A stretch of 64,000 nucleotides of DNA. Source: Myceligenerans indicum (lineage in GTDB: Bacteria > Actinomycetota > Actinomycetes > Actinomycetales > Cellulomonadaceae). The translations under genes and the position numbers were made by a program. The DNA is taken from contig NZ_JABBYC010000004.1 in the NCBI RefSeq assembly GCF_016742955.1, positions 122,634-186,633 on the forward strand. Reading direction: 5' to 3'. The notes below the pieces were generated by a model. It had not been told where the DNA came from, did no database searches, and was given only the letters and a program-made list of their open reading frames with translations. Within the stretch, counting starts at the first letter, position 1, and each line of letters opens with the position of its first letter. Shown one piece after another: positions 35,458-43,935 of the stretch.

Positions 35458-35624
35458 AACCGCCAGTCTCGGAGGACGGCGGCGAGATCTCTTCTTCCCC
35501 GGTGCGCTGCCGGTGCCTGCCGCGTCGCCGCGTTGTCGAAACGTGCGGCATGGGTGCCCGGCCCTCCCGCCGGCGGTACGGCCACACCTACGCTCCAAGC
35601 ATCTCGGCGCGAAGGAGGAGAACC

Positions 35625-36539
35625 ATGTCCAACCCGGGCATCATGGCCTACAACGGCTTCATCAACTACTGCTACGCCGACGCCGCCTCGATGTTCCTGT
35701 CGGCACACGGCATCGAGGCGTCGTCCGGCCGGCTGGAGGTGCTCAGCGGGATCGCGCTGCTGGGCGCGCACCGGCTCAGCGAGCCGGAGTGCGAGAAGCT
35801 GTACCTGTCGCTCGTGCCGGACCCGAGTCGGCTGGACAAGGCCTTCTCGCTGCTGGGCCACCAGGTGGAGAGGGAGAACGCGGCCGAACCGCTCGACGTG
35901 CTCCGGCGCGGCCTGGAGCACGGACCCGTCCTGGTGGGGCCCATGGACATGGGGGCGCTGCGCTACTTCCCCTATCACCAGCACGCGACGGGTGCCGACC
36001 ACTACCTGGTCGCGTACGCGGTAGACGGCGACGTTGTCCGGGTCCACGACCCGATGGGCTACCCGTTCGCGACCGTCTCCGTGGAGCACTTCCTCGACGG
36101 ATGGCGCGGCGAGGACCTGCCGTGCCCCGGTCCGCCGTTCCACCTGTGGACGCAGGCCCGGACCGGCCGGTCCGTCACCGGCGGCGAGGTCTTCGAGGGG
36201 GCGATGAACTGGTTCGAGGAGATCCGCACGTCCACGCCCAACGGCGCCGAGGTGATCCAGGACTACGCCGATGACCTGGAGGCGGACCGGCTGACACCGC
36301 GGAGCCAGTCGTTCATGACGATCTTCCTGCTGCCGTCCCAGGCACGCCGGTGCCTGGACTACGCCCAGTTCTTCCGCGAGGGCGGGGCCCGCGAGCTCGC
36401 GGAGCAGAAGTTCACCCAGGGCCGTCTGATGGGGGAGTCGCTCCAGGCCGGGAACAAGGGCGACTGGAAGCTGGTCAGCACCTTGTTCCGCGAGTACGCG
36501 GAGATCGAGGACGCCCTGAGCTCCCGCCCCTTCGTCTGA
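35625..36539 (+). CDS. C39/BtrH-like papain-fold protein
   Basis: A 304-residue protein of uncertain role. It has a cysteine in NYCYADAASMFLSAHG (about residue 16) and a histidine/aspartate pair in ADHYLVAYAVDGDVVRVHDPMGYP (read as parts; His near 126, Asp near 143). This is the layout of C39-type cysteine peptidases and of the BtrH acyltransferase of butirosin synthesis, which moves an acyl chain from an ACP to an amine. The second half (from about residue 190) is helical with no known motif. The start follows GAAGGAGGAGAACC. Transfer of the beta-amino acid or salicyl group from a carrier protein is a possible function that would replace a failed condensation domain. Confidence 0.6.
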   Translation: MSNPGIMAYNGFINYCYADAASMFLSAHGIEASSGRLEVLSGIALLGAHRLSEPECEKLYLSLVPDPSRLDKAFSLLGHQVERENAAEPLDVLRRGLEHGPVLVGPMDMGALRYFPYHQHATGADHYLVAYAVDGDVVRVHDPMGYPFATVSVEHFLDGWRGEDLPCPGPPFHLWTQARTGRSVTGGEVFEGAMNWFEEIRTSTPNGAEVIQDYADDLEADRLTPRSQSFMTIFLLPSQARRCLDYAQFFREGGARELAEQKFTQGRLMGESLQAGNKGDWKLVSTLFREYAEIEDALSSRPFV

Positions 36540-36630
36540 TTCCGCCGGCGGGACCGGACGGCCGCCCTCGCGGGCCGTCCCGTCCCGTCCCGTCGCGTCG
36601 CCGGCCCGGACGCCCGGTCCCGCCGTCCCT

Positions 36631-36672
36631 CCCGCCGCCCCGCCCCGCGGGGCCTCGGGGCGGGGCGGCGGG
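36631..36672. terminator. 16-bp GC-rich hairpin between convergent genes
   Basis: Bases 36631-36646 pair perfectly with 36657-36672 around a ten-base loop. It lies between the ends of the C39-like gene (36539) and the GT1 glycosyltransferase (36694). Confidence 0.75.
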
Positions 36673-36693
36673 ATCACTCGGGTCCGGGCGGCG

Positions 36694-37917
36694 TCACCCG
36701 CGGACGATCTCGGTCAGCCGTGCCGCGGTGGCGTTGGGGGACGGGACGGCCTGGTAGTCCGCGCGCAGCCGTGCCGCGTTGTCCGCGTAGCCGGTGTCCT
36801 TCAGCACCCGTTGCAGCGCCTGGTGCAGCCGGTCGGCGTCGAGGTGGTCGGAGTCGGCCACGAACTCCCCGGCGCCCTCGTCGACGAGGCCGCGGGTCTG
36901 GGTGACAGGCCCGAACCAGCGGTCGCTCCAGTAGGTGCTCGGGACGACGAGCTGCGGGGTGCCTGCCTCGTAGGCGGCGGCGAACGTGCCGCTGCCGCCC
37001 TGGTGCACGAGCGCGGCACAGTGCGGCAGCGCCGCGCCCAGCGGGACGAACCGCGTCAGGGTCACGTTCGCCGGGACGGCGGTGCGGCCGTCGTCGGCCA
37101 CCGTGGCGACGACGTCGGCGTCGAGGTCCGCGACGCCGTCGAGCAGCGCCGTCGACGACGCGTGCGCCACCCCCGCCTGCTCGTGCGACAGGCCGAGCGT
37201 GATCAGGACGAGGGGGCGCTCCCGCTGCCGGAACAGCTCCGGCGTCCAGGTGCTCGGGCCGTTGTAGGCCAGGTGCCGCATGCGCAGGTAGTCGCCCTCG
37301 GGCCGCCACGTCCACGGCGGCATCGTGTCGATGCCCAGCATGCCGGTGGCGCGGTCCGCGGCGGGCCGGCCGCCGTGCCGTTCGATGAGCGGGTCGAGCC
37401 AGGCGTGGACCGGGTCGTAGCCGGTGCCGGCCGCCTGGACGAGCTGGCCGATCCCGTCGGTGCCGAACAGCAGCCGGACGTGCGGGACACCCAGGATCGA
37501 CGCCAGAGCGCCCCCGGCGTAGCAGAGCTGGTCCCACACGATGAGGTCGGGGCGCCAGGCGCGGCCGAAGTCGACCAGGTCCGCGAGCAGCCGCGGCTCG
37601 CAGAGCTGGGAGAGGAAGTGGGTGTTCAGGTACTCGAGCTCGGCACCGGGGTCGGCGGCCGCGTAGTCGCGCTGGTGCGGGGCCGGGCCGTCGGTCCGGG
37701 TGTGCGCGGGCTCGTTCGCGTCGATCCGGCCCAGCGTCTCGAGCATGTCGATGCCGACCGTGGGCCCGGCGAGCCCGACGTCGGCCCGGGCGTCGGCCAG
37801 GTCGGGATGGACCGCCACGGCGACCTCGTGGCCCTCCCCTCGGAGAGCCCAGACGAGCGGTACCTGGAGATACAGGTGCGAGCGCAGTGCCGGTGGAGCG
37901 ATGAACAGGATCCTCAC
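36694..37917 (-). CDS. GT1 (MGT-type) glycosyltransferase
   Basis: A 407-residue GT-B enzyme of the macrolide/antibiotic glycosyltransferase family that transfers an activated deoxysugar to an aglycone. The N-terminal RILFIAPPALRSHLYLQVPL and the C-terminal donor site LPHCAALVHQGGSGTFAAA, with the HQGGSGT motif (near 306), are clear. The GTG at 37917 follows GAGAGGAACCACC. It is the best candidate for attaching the sugar built by the epimerase, aminotransferase and 2,3-dehydratase. Confidence 0.92.
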   Translation of the reverse strand: MRILFIAPPALRSHLYLQVPLVWALRGEGHEVAVAVHPDLADARADVGLAGPTVGIDMLETLGRIDANEPAHTRTDGPAPHQRDYAAADPGAELEYLNTHFLSQLCEPRLLADLVDFGRAWRPDLIVWDQLCYAGGALASILGVPHVRLLFGTDGIGQLVQAAGTGYDPVHAWLDPLIERHGGRPAADRATGMLGIDTMPPWTWRPEGDYLRMRHLAYNGPSTWTPELFRQRERPLVLITLGLSHEQAGVAHASSTALLDGVADLDADVVATVADDGRTAVPANVTLTRFVPLGAALPHCAALVHQGGSGTFAAAYEAGTPQLVVPSTYWSDRWFGPVTQTRGLVDEGAGEFVADSDHLDADRLHQALQRVLKDTGYADNAARLRADYQAVPSPNATAARLTEIVRG

Positions 37918-37928
37918 GGTGGTTCCTC

Positions 37929-38417
37929 TCAGTCGGCGAGCCGGATGGCGACCTCCGCCTCCCACTGGTCGAAGGGCAGGTGGGGAGGCGACAGATAGGT
38001 CTCGACCCGGCCGGCCCAGACATCACGGGAGCCGTCGGGCGAGACGTCCCAGGCCCTGCCGGTCCGGGTCCCCCACGCGATCAGGTCCTCCGTGAGCCGA
38101 ACCAGCTCGTCGGGATGCCCCACGTGGCGGATGGCCGCGTACCGGCCGGCCGGGAGCACGTCCGCGACCATGCCGGGCTCCACCGGGGGCGGGCCGGCGA
38201 CCGGGACGCAGCAGGAGACGTCGAGCCGGTCGGGGGCGCTGACGACGTGATAGCGGAAGAACGGCGTGCCGGTGACCGCGATCCCCTGCCCGGCCAGCCA
38301 TTCCAGCGTGGTGGGGATCTTGTCGGCGACGAGCGGGAACTCCTCGACACCGATCGTCCTGCGCCAGCCCACGTACGGGGATGCCGGCCGGGTGGAGATG
38401 ACGGGGTCGACGGTCAC
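37929..38417 (-). CDS. GyrI-like small-molecule-binding protein (effector-binding domain)
   Basis: A 162-residue protein consisting of a GyrI/AraC-type effector-binding domain (about 2 x SHS2 repeats): the N-terminal TRPASPYVGWRRT, the middle GTPFFRYHV and C-terminal AAIRHVGHPDELVRLTEDLIAWG. Stand-alone GyrI-like proteins bind drugs, and some (the YtkR7/C10R6 group) hydrolyse DNA-alkylating cyclopropanoids as self-resistance. Which applies here is open. The GTG overlaps the stop of the UvrA-like gene, so they are co-translated; that neighbour supports a resistance role. Confidence 0.82.
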   Translation of the reverse strand: MTVDPVISTRPASPYVGWRRTIGVEEFPLVADKIPTTLEWLAGQGIAVTGTPFFRYHVVSAPDRLDVSCCVPVAGPPPVEPGMVADVLPAGRYAAIRHVGHPDELVRLTEDLIAWGTRTGRAWDVSPDGSRDVWAGRVETYLSPPHLPFDQWEAEVAIRLAD

Positions 38418-40699
38418 GAGGACTTCTCCTTCAGCGCGAGACGCAGGTGGCGTGCGGTATGGGTGTCGCGGTCCAGCAGGAGTGACGGCGGACCGGCGAA
38501 GAGGATCTGCCCGCCGCCGACCCCGGCGTCCGGGCCGACGTCGATCACCCAGTCGGCCTGCAGCGCGACGCTCAGGTCGTGCTCGATCACGATCACGTTG
38601 TTCCCCTGGTCCACGAGGTGGCGCAGGGCGGCGAGCACGCGCGGGACGTCCGTGCCGTGCAGGCCGGTGGTCGGCTCGTCCAGGATGTAGGTCCTCGCGC
38701 CGGTGGCCGTCCGCATCGCGACCTTGAGCCGCTGCCGTTCGCCCCCGGAGAGGCTGACGACCGGCTGCCCCAGCGTGAGGTAGTCCAGGCCGACCTCCGC
38801 CAGCGTGGTCAGGCGCTTGCGGATCCGGCCCGGGCCGAAGAGGTCCTGCGCCGCGGCGACCGAGGACTGCAGGACGTCGCTGATGTTGCGCCCGTCGACC
38901 CGCTTCTCCAGCACCTGGGGCGCGAACCGGTGCCCCTCGCACGCCGGGCAGGTGTAGCTGACCGGATCCAGGTGGGCCAGGTCGAGGAAGATCGCGCCGA
39001 GCCCCTCGCACTCGGGGCAGGCACCCCGGGAGTTCGCGCTGAACAGGGCCGGGCTGGAGCCGGTGGCCTGCGCGAAGTACTTCCGGATGTCCTCCGCGAC
39101 GCCCAGATAGGTGGCGACGCTGGAACGGCGGTGCCCGCGCGGGACGCTCTGGTCCACGATCACCGGCTTGCTCAGGTGCGGCGCCAGGCAGTCCATCACC
39201 AGGGTCGACTTGCCGCTTCCGGCGACGCCGGTCACCACGGTCAGGCCCGTGACGGGCAGCTCGACGTCCCCCTCGGGGACGTTGTGCGCGCCGGTGAAGG
39301 CAACGGTGCGGGTGTCGGTCTCCGTGGGCTCCGCCACGGTCAGCCCGGTGGCCAGGTAGTCGGCGGTCGCCGTCCCCGCGTCCCGGAGGCCGTCCAGGGA
39401 TCCCTGGTAGACGACCCTGCCCCCGGCGTCGCCGGCGCCCGGGCCGAGGTCGATGACGTCGTCGGCCGCCTCGATGACGGCGCGGTCGTGCTCGACGACC
39501 AGCACGGTGTTGCCCCGGTCGCGCAGCGACCGGAAGAGCTCCAGCAGCCGCGTGACGTCGTGGGCGTGGAGGCCGCTGGTGGGTTCGTCGAAGACGTAGG
39601 TGAGGTCGCTGAGCGAGGAGCTCAGGTGCCGCACCAGCTTCAGCCGCTGGGACTCGCCGCCCGAGAGGGTCTGGGTCCGGCGGTCCAGACCGATGTAGGT
39701 CAGGCCCAGGAGGGAGATGTTCTCCAGCCGCCCCCGCAGGGCGGAGACCAGGGGGCGGACACGCCGGCCCTTCTCGGTGGCCTCGACGTCCGTGAGGAAG
39801 GCGGCGAGCTCGTCGACCGTCCCCGTCATGCAGTCGACGATGGTGCGCCCCGCCACGGTGTAGGACCGCGCCTGGGCACTGAGCCGGCTGCCGCCGCACT
39901 CGCGGCAGGTGGTGCGCGTCATGATCGCGTCCAGGGCGGCCTGCGTCTCCGCGGGGACGCCGCGGCGCTTCTTGTCGACGAAGAGCCGCCGGAACTTGGG
40001 GACCAGCCCCTCGTAGGTGAACGTCCCGGTGCGGGAGCCGTTCTGCACGGCGATCCGCTTCCGCTCGCCGCGCAGCAGGAGCTCCCGCTTCGAGGCGGTG
40101 TACCGCTCCACGGGCAGGTCGTTGTCGAAGAAGCCGGAGCTGGCGAAGAAGTTCCAGTTGGCCGACCCCACGGAGAAGGCCGGGAACGTGATGGCGCCTC
40201 CGTTGAGGGACCGCGTCTCGTCGAGCAGCTTGGTCTCGTCGATGTCGACGGCCTCGCCCTGGCCCTCGCAGTGCTCGCAGCGGCCGCGCGGGTCGGAGTA
40301 GGAGAGCGCGCGAGGGTCGTCCAGGGGAGGCGTGCAGGTACGTGCGAACAGGAGACGGAGCAGGCCGTAGACGTCGGTGGCGCTCGCGACGGTCGACCTG
40401 CTGTCGGCGGGCACCGGGTTCTGGTCCACGACCATCGACGCGGTGAGCCCGTGGATCCCGTCGACGTCCGGTTGCGCGTACCGCGGTAGCGCGGACTGCA
40501 CGTGCGCCGGGTAGGTGTCGTTCATGAGCCGCTGCGACTCGGCCGTGATCGTGCCGAACGCCAGCGAGGACTTTCCGGATCCGGACACGCCGGTGATGAC
40601 GGTGATGGCGCGCTTGCGGATCTCCACGCTGACGTCGCGCAGGTTGTTGACGCGGCTCCGCTCGACGCGGATGGTGTCGAACAGCTGGTCACCGGGCAT
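38414..40699 (-). CDS. UvrA-like ABC ATPase, drug self-resistance (DrrC type)
   Basis: A 761-residue protein with two ABC ATPase halves. The first Walker A is in TGVSGSGKSSLAFGT (near residue 37) and the second in TGVAGSGKSTLVMD. Two ABC signatures SGGESQRLKL and SGGERQRLKV and UvrA-like zinc cysteines (CRECGGSRL, CPECEGLG, CPACEGHR) are present. It is shorter than housekeeping UvrA (about 940) and matches the DrrC type, which protects producers of DNA-damaging drugs. It forms an operon with the GyrI-like gene (GTGA overlap). A TATCGT box (40777-40772 on the minus strand) is a possible promoter. The cluster product is therefore likely to attack DNA (inference). Confidence 0.9.
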   Translation of the reverse strand: MPGDQLFDTIRVERSRVNNLRDVSVEIRKRAITVITGVSGSGKSSLAFGTITAESQRLMNDTYPAHVQSALPRYAQPDVDGIHGLTASMVVDQNPVPADSRSTVASATDVYGLLRLLFARTCTPPLDDPRALSYSDPRGRCEHCEGQGEAVDIDETKLLDETRSLNGGAITFPAFSVGSANWNFFASSGFFDNDLPVERYTASKRELLLRGERKRIAVQNGSRTGTFTYEGLVPKFRRLFVDKKRRGVPAETQAALDAIMTRTTCRECGGSRLSAQARSYTVAGRTIVDCMTGTVDELAAFLTDVEATEKGRRVRPLVSALRGRLENISLLGLTYIGLDRRTQTLSGGESQRLKLVRHLSSSLSDLTYVFDEPTSGLHAHDVTRLLELFRSLRDRGNTVLVVEHDRAVIEAADDVIDLGPGAGDAGGRVVYQGSLDGLRDAGTATADYLATGLTVAEPTETDTRTVAFTGAHNVPEGDVELPVTGLTVVTGVAGSGKSTLVMDCLAPHLSKPVIVDQSVPRGHRRSSVATYLGVAEDIRKYFAQATGSSPALFSANSRGACPECEGLGAIFLDLAHLDPVSYTCPACEGHRFAPQVLEKRVDGRNISDVLQSSVAAAQDLFGPGRIRKRLTTLAEVGLDYLTLGQPVVSLSGGERQRLKVAMRTATGARTYILDEPTTGLHGTDVPRVLAALRHLVDQGNNVIVIEHDLSVALQADWVIDVGPDAGVGGGQILFAGPPSLLLDRDTHTARHLRLALKEKSS

Positions 40700-40837
40700 T
40701 GCTCCTCCAAGCTCCGGCCTGGTGCGATCGGTGCTCGGTGGCCGGCGGGTCGCGGTGGTCGTCTGCCGGGGACGATAGCAACCAGAAGGCCTGTCCGGCC
40801 TGGTGTACGGGTATTTTCAGCCTGGCGGGAGGTGGCC

Positions 40838-41995
40838 TCAGAGATACTGCGTGTGCGGCGCGAGACCTGCCAGGACGCGGCCGTGCAGCTCCCGGTTCGT
40901 CGCCGGATGGATCAGGGCGTGCATACGCATGGCGTGCAGGTCCCGGGCGATGCGCTGGATCGGGACCCCCGCGTAGATCGACGAGCCGCCGCTGTTGGCG
41001 TTGAGCAGGTCGGCGCCGTGGTGCGCCAGCTCGCAGGCCCGTCCCAGGCAGGCCCGCGCGACGACGCGGGCGCCGGCGTCCCAGGAGCCGCCGTCGTCGA
41101 GCATGCCGGCGAGGCGCCGGGCCTGGTAGCGGCTCTCGTCGACGAGCATCGCGCTCTCGCCCAGAGCCAGGTGCGTGACCGGTGCCTCGGCCTGGTCGTC
41201 GTAGGCGGTGTAGGTGATCTTGCGGCCCGGCAGGCGGTCCAGGAACGCGGCCAGCCCTGCCTCGGCCAGCCCGACGGCGACCCCCACCGACAGGGCGGCG
41301 GCGGTCGGGACGAGGGGAGTGGTGAAGACCGGGGTGGCGGCGTTGGCCTCGGAGGCGTACTGCTCGGCGAGCATGGCCGGCAGGGGGACGAAGTTCCGCC
41401 GGGGGACGCGGACACCGCGGGCGAGGGTGGTGAAGCTGCCGCTGCCCCGCAGCCCGGAGGTGTCCCAGTCGTCCACGAGTTCGAGGTCGCCGATCGGCAC
41501 CGCACCCAGCACGGGCAGGGGGCCCTGCGGGGTTCCCGCCACGGCGATGACCATCTGCCACGCACTGCTCGGCGCCCCGCTGATGAACTGCCACCGGCCG
41601 TCGAGCAGGTAGTCGTCACCGTCCTCCGTGACCTGTCCGCCGGGGCTGAGGGTCCCGCACGTCTGGACCGGGCCCTGGGCGAACACCTCGTCCTGCACGT
41701 CGTCCGGCAGCGTGGAGACCATCCAGGAGGTGATGGCCGAGACCGCCACGACCCAGCCGGTGGCTCCGTCGACCCGGGACAGGGCGGTGACCCGCTCCAG
41801 GGCGTCGCCGTAGCTCAGCTCGCTGCCGCCGTGGCGGGTGGGCACCCGCATCCCGAAGTGCCCGCCGGCGTGGAGCGCCTCGAGGACCTCGGGATGCGTA
41901 CGGCGGTTCTCCTCCTGCCAGGCGGTGTGGGCCCGGATGACCTCCCGCAGCTCCTGGCTGACGGCGGGGCTCTGGGGCGTGGCGACATCGGTCAT
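40838..41995 (-). CDS. Acyl-CoA-dehydrogenase-fold flavin monooxygenase (group D)
   Basis: A 385-residue protein of the HsaA/HpaH-like two-component monooxygenase class, which uses reduced flavin supplied by a separate reductase. Features are the N-terminal helical domain, ISGAPSSAWQMVIAV near residue 137, TSGLRGSGSFTT, and the C-terminal signature GVPIQRIARDLHAMRMHALI (near 350). No reductase gene is in the window. Alternatives in the same fold are amine-oxidising nitrososynthases (KijD3/ORF36), so N-hydroxylation of the aminosugar is possible. The start at 41995 has a GAAGGAGATC site. It is divergent from the SgcJ-like gene. Confidence 0.82.
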   Translation of the reverse strand: MTDVATPQSPAVSQELREVIRAHTAWQEENRRTHPEVLEALHAGGHFGMRVPTRHGGSELSYGDALERVTALSRVDGATGWVVAVSAITSWMVSTLPDDVQDEVFAQGPVQTCGTLSPGGQVTEDGDDYLLDGRWQFISGAPSSAWQMVIAVAGTPQGPLPVLGAVPIGDLELVDDWDTSGLRGSGSFTTLARGVRVPRRNFVPLPAMLAEQYASEANAATPVFTTPLVPTAAALSVGVAVGLAEAGLAAFLDRLPGRKITYTAYDDQAEAPVTHLALGESAMLVDESRYQARRLAGMLDDGGSWDAGARVVARACLGRACELAHHGADLLNANSGGSSIYAGVPIQRIARDLHAMRMHALIHPATNRELHGRVLAGLAPHTQYL

Positions 41996-42196
41996 GGCGG
42001 ATCTCCTTCGAGAACGGGACGACGACGTCCCCGACGTTGGCATGCCGGCGGCGCCGGTGAGCCTTCGATCGTGCGCTCCTCGGGCGGTCACGGCGTGATG
42101 GGCCGGCGGCGGCGGCGGACCGCACGGGGGAAGACGATGCGGCGGGCGGCGGCCGCCAGGGTGGAGCCAATCGGTCCACCGAGAGGAGAGGTCACG

Positions 42197-42625
42197 ATGC
42201 AGGTTGATCAGCTGCCGGGTACGGCGGCACCCAGCCCCGAGGACATCGCCGCCGTCACGGAGGTTCCCCAGCGCATCATGGCGGCGTGGGCCGCCCAGGA
42301 CGGAGAGCGGTTCGCCGAGATCTTCACCGAGGACGGGATCATGGTCCTCCCGGGACAGTGCGTGAAGGGGCGTGGTGAGATCGCCCGGTTCATGAGCGGC
42401 GCGTTCCAGGGCCCCTATCGCGGCACGCAGGTCACCGGCACGCCGTTCAACGTCGCCGTGCTCAGCGACACCGTCGTGGTGCTGCACACCCAGGGCGGGG
42501 TGCTCGGCCACGGCGAGTCGGAGGTCAGCGACGCCAGGGCGGTACGCGCCATCTGGACGGTGGTGCGGGTCGACGGCGACTGGCAGCTCGCCGCCTACCA
42601 GAACACGCCGAGGGACACGCCATGA
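42197..42625 (+). CDS. SgcJ/EcaC family protein (NTF2-like)
   Basis: A 142-residue NTF2/SnoaL-fold protein of the SgcJ/EcaC family (TIGR02246 type). Recognisable are the helix VTEVPQRIMAAWAAQDGERFAE, the loop FTEDGIMVLPG and the strand AVRAIWTVVRVDGDWQLAA near the end. SgcJ is a conserved protein of 9-membered enediyne clusters whose reaction is not settled to my knowledge. The start follows GAGAGGAGAGG. Its stop overlaps the ATG of the flavoprotein gene (ATGA). Confidence 0.87.
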   Translation: MQVDQLPGTAAPSPEDIAAVTEVPQRIMAAWAAQDGERFAEIFTEDGIMVLPGQCVKGRGEIARFMSGAFQGPYRGTQVTGTPFNVAVLSDTVVVLHTQGGVLGHGESEVSDARAVRAIWTVVRVDGDWQLAAYQNTPRDTP

Positions 42626-43935
42626 GCCGCCGGGCACTCGTCCTGGGCGGCAGCATCGCCGGCCTGCTCGCCGCCCGCGCGCTCGCCGACCACGTCGAGG
42701 AGGTCGTGATCGTGGAGCGGGACGACGTCGTGGGCGTGCGTGGTGTCCGCAAGGGCGTGCCCCAGGGCAGCCACGTGCACGGGCTGCTGGCCCGCGGCCA
42801 GCAGTCGCTCGAGGACTACTTCCCCGGGTTCACCGAGGAGGCGCGGGCGGCGGGAGTCCCGACCGCGGATCTCGGCGAGCTGCGCTGGTTCTTCAACGGG
42901 AAGCGCCTGGCCCCGGCCACCACCGGGCTCACCTGCGTCTCGGCGGACCGGCCGGTCCTGGAGCACCTCATCCGCGAGAGGGTCCGGGCAGTGCCCAACG
43001 TGACGCTCCGCGAGGGCGAGGAGGTGTCGTCGCTCGCCTTCGACGACGCCGGGCGGACGGTGCTGGGCGCCATGGTGGCTCCCCGTGGCACGGACCGGTG
43101 CACGATGGTGCAGGCCGACGTCGTCGTGGACGCCCTGGGACGCGGGTCACCCGTCGCCCGGTGGCTGCACGACGCCGGCTACGACCGTCCCGAGGAGGAG
43201 ACGGTCAAGATCGACCTGTCCTACACCAGCCGGCACTACGAGTTCGACGACGAGTCGGTGCTGCGGGGCGACATGTCGATCAACCCGGTCTCGTGCCCGC
43301 AGTTCCCGCGCGGCGCCTTCTTCTCGCGGGTCCAGGACGGAGGCTCACTGGTCTCCCTGACGGGCGTGATGGGCGATCATCCGACCACGGACGAGGCCGG
43401 CTTCATGGCGTGGGCGCGCTCCATGGAGGTGCCCGACGTGCACGAGGTGATGGCCGCGGGGCGTCCGGTCGACGATCCCGTGCAGTTCCGGTTCCCGAAG
43501 AGCATCCGGCGCCGCTTCGACCGGATGAGCGACTTCCCGGCCCACCTGCTGATCGTCGGGGACGCCATGTGCAGCTTCAACCCCGTCTACGGGCAGGGCA
43601 TGACCGTCGCGGCCCTGGAGTCCGAGCTGATCGGCCGGCTTGCGAGCGAGGGCGAGATCTCCGGCGAGGAGTACTTCGCCCGGGCCGCGGAGCTGCTGGA
43701 CGGCCCGTGGGCGGCATCGACCGGAGGCGACTTCGCCTTCCTCGGGACGGAGCTGCCCGCCGAGGTCCAGGAGGCCAACGCCTTCATCGCCCAGGTGCAG
43801 GAGGCGGCGGCCCACGACCCGGTCGTGACGCGCGCGTTCATGCGCGTCACCGGGCTGGTCGACCCTCCCGGAACGCTGGCCTCCGACGAGATCGCCGAGC
43901 GCGTCCTCGCGCCGAACCCGATGGGAATGTCATGA
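42622..43935 (+). CDS. FAD-dependent monooxygenase/oxidoreductase (PHBH-like)
   Basis: A 437-residue flavoprotein with the FAD motif LVLGGSIAGLLAARALADHV at the N terminus, the NADPH/FAD motif DVVVDALGRGSPVARWL, and the second FAD site VGDAMCSFNPVYGQGMTVA (about residue 313). These belong to the class A monooxygenase/geranylgeranyl-reductase-like superfamily. An extended C-terminal helical region may fix substrate specificity. It is part of the SgcJ-flavoprotein-P450 operon, joined by ATGA overlaps on both sides. Aromatic hydroxylation or oxidation of a reduced ring are both plausible. Confidence 0.87.
   Translation: MSRRALVLGGSIAGLLAARALADHVEEVVIVERDDVVGVRGVRKGVPQGSHVHGLLARGQQSLEDYFPGFTEEARAAGVPTADLGELRWFFNGKRLAPATTGLTCVSADRPVLEHLIRERVRAVPNVTLREGEEVSSLAFDDAGRTVLGAMVAPRGTDRCTMVQADVVVDALGRGSPVARWLHDAGYDRPEEETVKIDLSYTSRHYEFDDESVLRGDMSINPVSCPQFPRGAFFSRVQDGGSLVSLTGVMGDHPTTDEAGFMAWARSMEVPDVHEVMAAGRPVDDPVQFRFPKSIRRRFDRMSDFPAHLLIVGDAMCSFNPVYGQGMTVAALESELIGRLASEGEISGEEYFARAAELLDGPWAASTGGDFAFLGTELPAEVQEANAFIAQVQEAAAHDPVVTRAFMRVTGLVDPPGTLASDEIAERVLAPNPMGMS

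Noticed and set aside
38414..40699. Housekeeping uvrA
   Set aside because: At 761 residues it is too short and it sits in a resistance-type operon; the DrrC-like drug-resistance type fits better.
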